Source: Halomonas sp. MCCC 1A13316
GTDB lineage: Bacteria; Pseudomonadota; Gammaproteobacteria; Pseudomonadales; Halomonadaceae
Reading direction: 5' to 3'
Assembly: GCF_014931605.1 (NCBI RefSeq)
Contig: NZ_CP053382.1
Span: 3,534,001 to 3,598,000 of the forward strand
Length of the DNA: 64,000 bases
Under the pieces are notes generated by a model. It had not been told where the DNA came from, did no database searches, and saw only the letters and a program-made list of their open reading frames with translations. A program made the position numbers and the translations under genes. Of the stretch, positions 59,205 to 64,000 are shown piece after piece. Each line of letters opens with the position of its first letter. Within the stretch, counting starts at the first letter, position 1.

Positions 59205-60594
59205 TCACTGCGTGCGGATACGCTCATGCGGTGCCGCCCATGCCACGGCCAGGCTGACCAGCGTGGAGGCCGCCAACGCGCCGAGAAACGGCGGCAGCGT
59301 CGGGATACTGCCGGGGAAGCTCGCCGCCAGCACACCGCCCGCCAGGCTGCCCTGAGCGACCCAGCCCGGCAGAATCGCACCGAGCAGGCCCGCCACGCCA
59401 CCCGCCACCGCAGCCAACGGCGTCATGCGCCGCCACAGACCGAGCAGCACCGGCACCACGATGGCGGCGCACAGCAGATCGGCGATCAGGAACAGCCTTA
59501 GTACCGAGAGACCCTGCAGCGCCACGATCACCACCGGCACCATCAGCGCCACGGTGACCAGCCGGGCCGCACCGATGGAGAGCCCACGCTTGCCGGAACC
59601 CGCCACTGCCAGCGAGGCGATGCCGTTCTGCAGCGTATCGACACTGGAGGCGACCAGCGTGACTGCCAGCACCAGCGCCGGCAGCGCCAGCCAGCCCGGT
59701 GCTTCGCCCAGCAGCGCGAAAAAGGGAATCGGCGGCTCGCCCAGGGCGACCCCGCTCATCGCTGCCAGCATGCCTAACCCCCCCACCAGGCTCACTACCG
59801 CCACGGTGGTCGCACCGCCCAGCCAGGCACCACGATTGAGGGCACGGTCGTCACGCGCGGCCCATACCCGCTGCCAGTAACCCTGGTGGAACAGGTTGGC
59901 GGCCGTGACCGCGATGACCAGCGTCAGCGCCACGCTCAGCGCACCGCCGACGGGAATCGATGGCAGCGCCGCCTCGATGGGCATCTCGGGCAGGCGCACA
60001 AGCGCCACACTGCCGACCAGCAACAGCAAGGCGATCAGCAGCCACGCCTGCCAGCGGTCCGTGGCCAGGCTCGCTCGCAGGCCGCCGACAGCGGTGTAGA
60101 GCAGCGTGGTAACGGCCACGCCGATCACCACCAGCGCCGGCGGCACGTCGGAGAGCAGCGCCGTGATCGCGCCGATGGCAGTCAGCTCGGCAGCCAGGAA
60201 GCATGCCATGTAGAGGATCGAGACCAGCGACACCCAACGCCGCACGCCGGTGCCGTAACACGCCTCGGCGAACTCGCCAATGCTGCGCCCCCTCGGGCAG
60301 GTGGCGGCGAATCGCCGGGCCGTAGAGACCCAGCACGATGAAAGGCAGCGCCGAGCCGATGGCGTAGCCCGCCAGCGCCACGGGACCGACGAAGGCGCCG
60401 ATCTCCGGCGGCGCGAAGAGAATCCACGCGCCCATCCCCGAGGCCAGGAACGATAGCCCCAGGGTCGCGGCGGACTGAGAGTTGCGGGCGGTAACGTAGT
60501 CGTCGAGGGGGCCATCGGCCCGGCGGGCGCGAAGACCCAGGAAAGCAAAGCAAAGCAGCGCCGCGCCAAGCACGGCTGACGTCAGGTAGGGCAT
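59205..60594 (-). pseudogene. Frameshifted sodium:solute symporter under TPP riboswitch control (ThiV-like candidate)
   Basis: A member of the sodium:solute symporter family split over two frames. The N-terminal frame starts at the ATG at 60594 (PYLTSAVLGAALLCFAFLGLRAR..., GLSFLASGMGAWILFAPPEIGAFVG) and runs to IRRHLPEG; the rest (RSIGEFAEACYGTGVRRWVSLVS... to the end) is in another frame. A C5 run at 60288-60292 where C4 would restore the frame accounts for the break. With the run corrected, the protein is about 460 residues with about 13 helices. The TPP riboswitch at its start implies uptake of thiamine or a precursor. It may be a sequencing error, recent inactivation or a slippery site; I favour the first two. 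Confidence 0.8.
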
Positions 60595-60688
60595 GTCGCA
60601 CTTCCTCCGCCGGTATGAACCGGATCAGGTTCCAGGGTCAGCGCCGTGCGCTCTCTCAGCCTCGCCGCAGCGAGACTCCCCTGGCGAC
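60595..60688 (-). ncRNA. TPP (thiamine pyrophosphate) riboswitch
   Basis: On the minus strand the aptamer reads GGGGAGTC..., GGCTGAGAGAG (the CTGAGA core), GACCCTGGAACCTGATC (the ACCCTnnAACCTGATC core), and GGTTCATACCGGCGGAGGAAG. Both conserved cores are intact. The outer stem GTCGC/GCGAC (60684-60688 with 60595-60599) ends directly at the ATG, and the GGAGG ribosome site of the symporter lies inside the 3' strand. That geometry implies translational repression on TPP binding. Confidence 0.92.
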
Positions 60689-60806
60689 AGTGAATGAATT
60701 GTCGTGTCAGGCCTCAAGCCGGCCATTGATCGGCCGATATGACTCGAGCCCCTGAAATGATATAACAACGAAAAAACCAGAACACTCCTCCCCGCAGGGA
60801 ACCGCC

Positions 60807-61475
60807 ATGTTTAGCGAAGCCAAGGAACACGCCCCCGGGCATCTTCATCAGATCTTTGCCGACCCCTACTCCGCCTTCGACAACCTTGTCATCGAACGTC
60901 AACTGCATCTGCGGGTCGCCCTGCAGGCGCTGGTCTGCAAGCCGTTGGAGAACGGCCGCCTGACGCTGCGGGTCATCCATGGCTGGGAGAACGGCGGCTT
61001 CGAGCCTGCCGATCTGGCCCATGGCGACTATCGTATCGCATCGCTCGACGACCTGGCCCAGGTCAGCAACAGCCATCAGCAGGCCATCGACATTGCCGCC
61101 TCGCTGCCGCGCGACAATGTTTCGCTGCTTGCCGAACCGCTGGCCAACGCCATCGCCGCCGCCGAGGCCAAGGGGCAGGTTTTCGACGAGGAGACGCGCA
61201 CCATCCCCGCGCGCTGGCCCGCCTTCGATCAAGGCCTCACACTCTACACCTTCTTCAAGGTCTATCATCGCCTGACCTACGGCGAGGACGATACCTACCG
61301 CTCGATCCACTGCCGTACCTTGGAAGGCCCTCGCGAGATCCATGAGTTCCATCTCGAAGAAGGCGAGTTCGCCGTGGTGCGCCCTACCGAAGATGCCACT
61401 GGCAACAGCGTACTGGTGCTGCACGTCAGTCAGCTCAAACCGGTGCGGATGCTGTTGGAAGCCTGTCGCGCCTGA
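60807..61475 (+). CDS. Conserved-looking protein of unknown function
   Basis: A 222-residue soluble protein with no signal peptide, membrane segment or motif I recognise. It begins MFSEAKEHAPGHLHQIF and has a mixed alpha/beta look; RTIPARWPAFDQGLTLYTFFKVYHRL and a C-terminal beta-rich part (EIHEFHLEEGEFAVV, VLVLHVSQLK) suggest two halves. The codon use and base bias match neighbours, so it is probably real. It is divergent from the symporter gene with about 210 bp between. Confidence 0.65.
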   Translation: MFSEAKEHAPGHLHQIFADPYSAFDNLVIERQLHLRVALQALVCKPLENGRLTLRVIHGWENGGFEPADLAHGDYRIASLDDLAQVSNSHQQAIDIAASLPRDNVSLLAEPLANAIAAAEAKGQVFDEETRTIPARWPAFDQGLTLYTFFKVYHRLTYGEDDTYRSIHCRTLEGPREIHEFHLEEGEFAVVRPTEDATGNSVLVLHVSQLKPVRMLLEACRA

Positions 61476-61479
61476 ACCG

Positions 61480-62070
61480 TCACTTCTTCTCCCGCGGCAC
61501 CCTTCCCATCAGGTAGAACTCCGGGTTCGGCGGGGTGCCGGTGAGGGTGACCAGGCGGTTGGAAAGGCCGAAGAAAGCGGTGATGGCGCCGATGTCCCAG
61601 ATGTCGTCGTGAGTGAAGCCGGCATCAACGAGGCGGGCCTGCCACTCGTCGGTGTATTCGCCCACTTCCAGGCCGCAGTACAGGGCGAAGTCGAGCATCA
61701 CCCGGTGGCGCTCGCTGATCGGCGCGGTGCGGTGGTTGATGGCGACCTGATCGGCCAGCAGCGGATCCTTGCTGTAGATGCGCACCAGCGCGCCGTGGGC
61801 CACCACGCAGTACAGGCAGCGGTTGCGGGCGCTGGTGGCGACCACGATCATCTCCTTCTCCGCCTTGGTCAGCGTGTCGGATTCCCGCTCCATCAGGGCG
61901 TCGTGATAGGCGAAGAAGGCGCGGAACTCGTCCGGGCGATGCGCCAGCATCAGGAATACGTTGGGCACGAAGCCGGCCTTCTCCTGCACGGCCAGAATGG
62001 CCTCTCGGATATCCTCGGGCAGGTCGTCGATCGATTCGGGCACGGGAAAGCGGCTGAGTGGGGCTGACAT
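61480..62070 (-). CDS. Carboxymuconolactone decarboxylase-family peroxidase-related protein
   Basis: A 196-residue AhpD-like protein. The redox motif RNRCLYCVVAHG has C85, C88 and H92, with E71 from KAEKEMIVVATSA upstream, the AhpD proton-relay arrangement. The C-terminal WDIGAITAFFGLSNRL helix is typical of the uncharacterised peroxidase-related subgroup. It likely acts in thiol-dependent peroxide or quinone stress. It is convergent with the unknown gene (4-nt gap). Confidence 0.85.
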   Translation of the reverse strand: MSAPLSRFPVPESIDDLPEDIREAILAVQEKAGFVPNVFLMLAHRPDEFRAFFAYHDALMERESDTLTKAEKEMIVVATSARNRCLYCVVAHGALVRIYSKDPLLADQVAINHRTAPISERHRVMLDFALYCGLEVGEYTDEWQARLVDAGFTHDDIWDIGAITAFFGLSNRLVTLTGTPPNPEFYLMGRVPREKK

Positions 62071-62098
62071 GACGTTCTCCTGGGCGTTGTCGTTCTTG

Positions 62099-63146
62099 TC
62101 ACGTCACAGTTAACGTCAACGTCAACTTGCTGTCCATGCGACCTCCGTCATGTCCCCGACAGCAGGGAACCACTCGATTGCGGTCGGTTGCCTTGGCTTC
62201 GTACATGGCCTTGTCGGCAAGATGGTAGAGAGCCTGAACATCACGCACGGCCTCGCAACCCTGACAGGCCACCAAGCCGAAGGAGGCCGTGATCACTCCA
62301 TGGCGTGACGCCTCGTGCGGTATTCCCAACCCTTGGAGAGCCTCGCGATACCGCTCCAGCAACTGCTTGCCCGCTTGGAGGGAGTCGACCTCGAGCAGCA
62401 AGCCGAACTCCTCCCCACCCAGGCGGAACAGCCGGTCGCCGGCACGCCGAAAGTGGTCCAGAAGTAGCGTCGCCAACCGCATCAGCACCTCGTCGCCAGC
62501 CCTGTGGCCTTAAGTGTCGTTGTAGAGCTTGAAGCCATCAATATCCATCACCGCGAACAGCAAGTCTGTCCGCTGCGCCGCCGACGCTGCATTTCCTGAT
62601 CCACCAGTTCGTGGAACTGGCGCCTGTTCAACAAACCTGTCAACGGGTCGGTTCGCGCCAGGATCGTGAGCTGCCGGTTGGCCCTCTCCAACTCTTGGGT
62701 GCGTTGCAGTACCTGATCTTCCAGGCGCTGGTTGAGCGAACGCTGCAGCTCGACGGTGGCGCGCTCGGCGGCGAGTTTCTCGTTCTTGAACTGATTGATC
62801 TTCCAGGCCAGTCCCAGGGAGAGCAGCAGGAACTCGATTCCCGAACCGACCTGGACGGCGTACTCGGTGACGATGTTGTACGGCAGGATGCCGGCCACCC
62901 GCAGGAAGTACAGCGCACCCGGGTCGCCCGCGGGGCATGCTGGCGAAGGCTCATGAAACTGTTGCTGAAGACAGCAAGCATGAAGGCGAAGATACCGATG
63001 TTGATCGGCACCAACTGGTTGTTGAAGGTTGGCAGTGTCGGCCACCAGTACTGGAACGCAAAACCTCGCGCCGTGAACATCAGAACGAAAAAGGACCCGA
63101 GGTAGACCACATAGAGCAACAGAGAGCGCTCACGGGTGTAAACGCA
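62099..63146 (-). pseudogene. Decayed 7TM diguanylate cyclase
   Basis: The remains of a 7TMR-DISM plus GGDEF protein in three frames. Frame 1 holds LYVVYLGSFFVLMF and TARGFAFQYWWPTLPTFNNQ, the later part of a 7TM sensor; near 62915-62930 it shifts to the frame with GALYFLRVAGILPYNIV and the helix RSLNQRLEDQVLQRTQELERANRQLTILARTDPLTGLLNRRQ. Near 62563-62580 it shifts to FAVMDIDGFKLYNDT, where a TAA at 62510-62512 stands in place of a Tyr/Phe before GHRAGDEVL. RLGGEEFG is intact. The 5' extracellular part and first helices are missing, and the mmsA terminator abuts the break. At least two frameshifts, one stop and a truncation make function very unlikely. Confidence 0.85.
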
Positions 63147-63179
63147 AGCGCCCCCACCGGAAACGGCGGGGGCGCTTGC
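63144..63179 (-). terminator. Terminator after mmsA
   Basis: A 16-nt arm pair (gcaagcgcccccaccg / cggcgggggcgcttgc) with one mismatch, followed on the minus strand by GTTTAC. 14 nt past the mmsA stop. Confidence 0.7.
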
Positions 63180-63192
63180 TGGCTCTAGCTGA

Positions 63193-64000
63193 TCAGCTCA
63201 GCGAAATAGTGCTGTTGATACCGCTGGAGACATTCTCCGGCTCGAACCAACGCGCGGTCACAGTCTTGGTCTGGGTCCAGAACTGGATCGCCTGCTTGCC
63301 GTTGGGGCCCAGGTCGCCCAGCTTGGAGCCGCGCGAGCCGGTGAAGCTGAAGTAGGCCACCGGCACCGGGATCGGCACGTTGATACCCACCTGGCCGACA
63401 TCGATATCGGTCTCGAAGCGGCGTGCCACCCAGCCGGAGTTGGTGAAGATCGAGGTGCCGTTGCCGTTGGGGTTGGCGTTGATGAACGCGATCGCTTCAT
63501 CCAGCGTATCGACACTGACCACGCACAGTACCGGGCCGAAGATCTCCTCGCGGTAGATGGTCATCTCCGGCTTGACGTCGGCAAACACGGTGGCGCCGAC
63601 GAAGTTGCCGTCCGGGTAGCCCTCGACCTGGTAGCCACGGCCGTCAACCAGCAACTTGGCGCCCTCTTTCTCTCCGGCGTCGATCAAGCGCTCCACACGC
63701 TCCTTGGCGGCCGGGGAAACCAGCGGGCCGAGATCGGCGTCGCGCTGGGTGCCCGGGCCCACCTTCATGTTGCGTGCCCCCTCGACGATGTCGTCGAGCC
63801 ACTGGTTGGCCTCGCCCACCAGTACCACCACCGAATTGGCCATGCAGCGCTGCCCCGCGGCGCCGAAGGCGGAACCCAGCAGGTTGTTGATCGCCTGGCT
63901 GCGGTTGGCGTCCGGCATCACCACACAGTGATTCTTGGCACCCATCATGGCCTGCATGCGCTTGCCGGCCACGGCGGCACGATTGTAGAGCAGCGAGCCC
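63193..64000 (-). CDS. mmsA: Methylmalonate-semialdehyde dehydrogenase, C-terminal part
   Basis: The frame is open to the right edge of the window, so the gene's start lies outside. The visible 269 residues include [31 protein letters not shown] with the catalytic Cys, [40 protein letters not shown], and the C-terminal [14 protein letters not shown]. This is the CoA-acylating MmsA group (GQRCMA), which oxidises methylmalonate or malonate semialdehyde in valine, beta-alanine or inositol catabolism. The N-terminal substrate and NAD regions are not visible. Confidence 0.92.
   Translation of the reverse strand, partial: GSLLYNRAAVAGKRMQAMMGAKNHCVVMPDANRSQAINNLLGSAFGAAGQRCMANSVVVLVGEANQWLDDIVEGARNMKVGPGTQRDADLGPLVSPAAKERVERLIDAGEKEGAKLLVDGRGYQVEGYPDGNFVGATVFADVKPEMTIYREEIFGPVLCVVSVDTLDEAIAFINANPNGNGTSIFTNSGWVARRFETDIDVGQVGINVPIPVPVAYFSFTGSRGSKLGDLGPNGKQAIQFWTQTKTVTARWFEPENVSSGINSTISLS

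Noticed and set aside
59205..60594. Programmed frameshift in the TPP-controlled symporter.
   Set aside because: No slippery heptamer with a downstream pseudoknot, and there is no reason for a symporter of this family to use one. An extra base in a C run is simpler.
62099..62140. Short TCAACG/ACGTCAAC repeats at the end of the diguanylate cyclase remnant as a possible CRISPR-like or iteron array.
   Set aside because: Only two to three imperfect copies with no spacers and no replication or cas genes nearby.
1..64000. Mobile element, prophage, integron or defence island.
   Set aside because: I found no transposase, integrase, terminase, restriction, toxin or cas gene, and no flanking tRNA. Base composition is even except in short promoter regions.

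Overview
The window is about 64 kb of GC-rich, densely coded DNA from a gammaproteobacterium. The gene content (many TRAP transporters, a glutarate hydroxylase pair, TtrBCA, an acidic secreted protein, arginine-type ABC transport) is what I would expect from Halomonadaceae such as Halomonas or Chromohalobacter. That assignment is inference from gene content; no rRNA or other marker is present. I see no integrase, insertion sequence, tRNA, rRNA or CRISPR array.

Layout. 1-5.5 kb: end of a carbon-nitrogen hydrolase, mtfA-like peptidase, a VTT membrane protein, a glycosyltransferase, and a LysR regulator divergent from a D-malate/tartrate dehydrogenase. 5.5-7.8 kb: octaheme cytochrome c plus cytochrome b, with an FNR-type box upstream. 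8-10.6 kb: a PRC-barrel protein with nine-residue repeats, WrbA and a methyltransferase. 10.7-17.4 kb: astE, a basic-amino-acid-type ABC transporter with two binding proteins, and an isoaspartyl-dipeptidase-like protein lacking one metal-ligand His. 17.4-21.4 kb: cadR/cadA-type metal efflux and a cation/proton antiporter. 21.6-31.9 kb: a DadA-like oxidase and a seven-gene operon (TRAP transporter, glutamine-synthetase-like ligase, aldehyde and Fe-alcohol dehydrogenases, class I amidotransferase) that reads as a gamma-glutamylated amino-alcohol (possibly ethanolamine) catabolic route. 31.9-39.5 kb: TraX-like protein, GGDEF/EAL protein, a heme-binding ethylbenzene-dehydrogenase-related protein with an FNR-type box, PhoX. 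39.6-45.5 kb: purEK, a TAXI-type TRAP transporter and an nnrS remnant. 45.6-49.4 kb: glutarate to 2-oxoglutarate genes (glaH/csiD, lhgO) and an APC permease. 49.8-55.7 kb: a small HTH protein and ttrBCA tetrathionate reductase with an FNR-type palindrome. 55.7-64 kb: ilvD, a second copy of the APC permease, a TPP riboswitch over a frameshifted sodium/solute symporter, small genes, a decayed diguanylate cyclase and the end of mmsA.

How it fits together. The window is mostly catabolism and anaerobic respiration. Three separate redox loci (octaheme cytochrome, EB_dh-like protein, TtrBCA) each carry a TTGAY-N4-RTCAA-like box, which suggests a shared oxygen-responsive regulator. Three loci are decayed or frameshifted (nnrS remnant, diguanylate cyclase, TPP-controlled symporter). 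Domain names, residues and starts below were read by eye; no database search was run.
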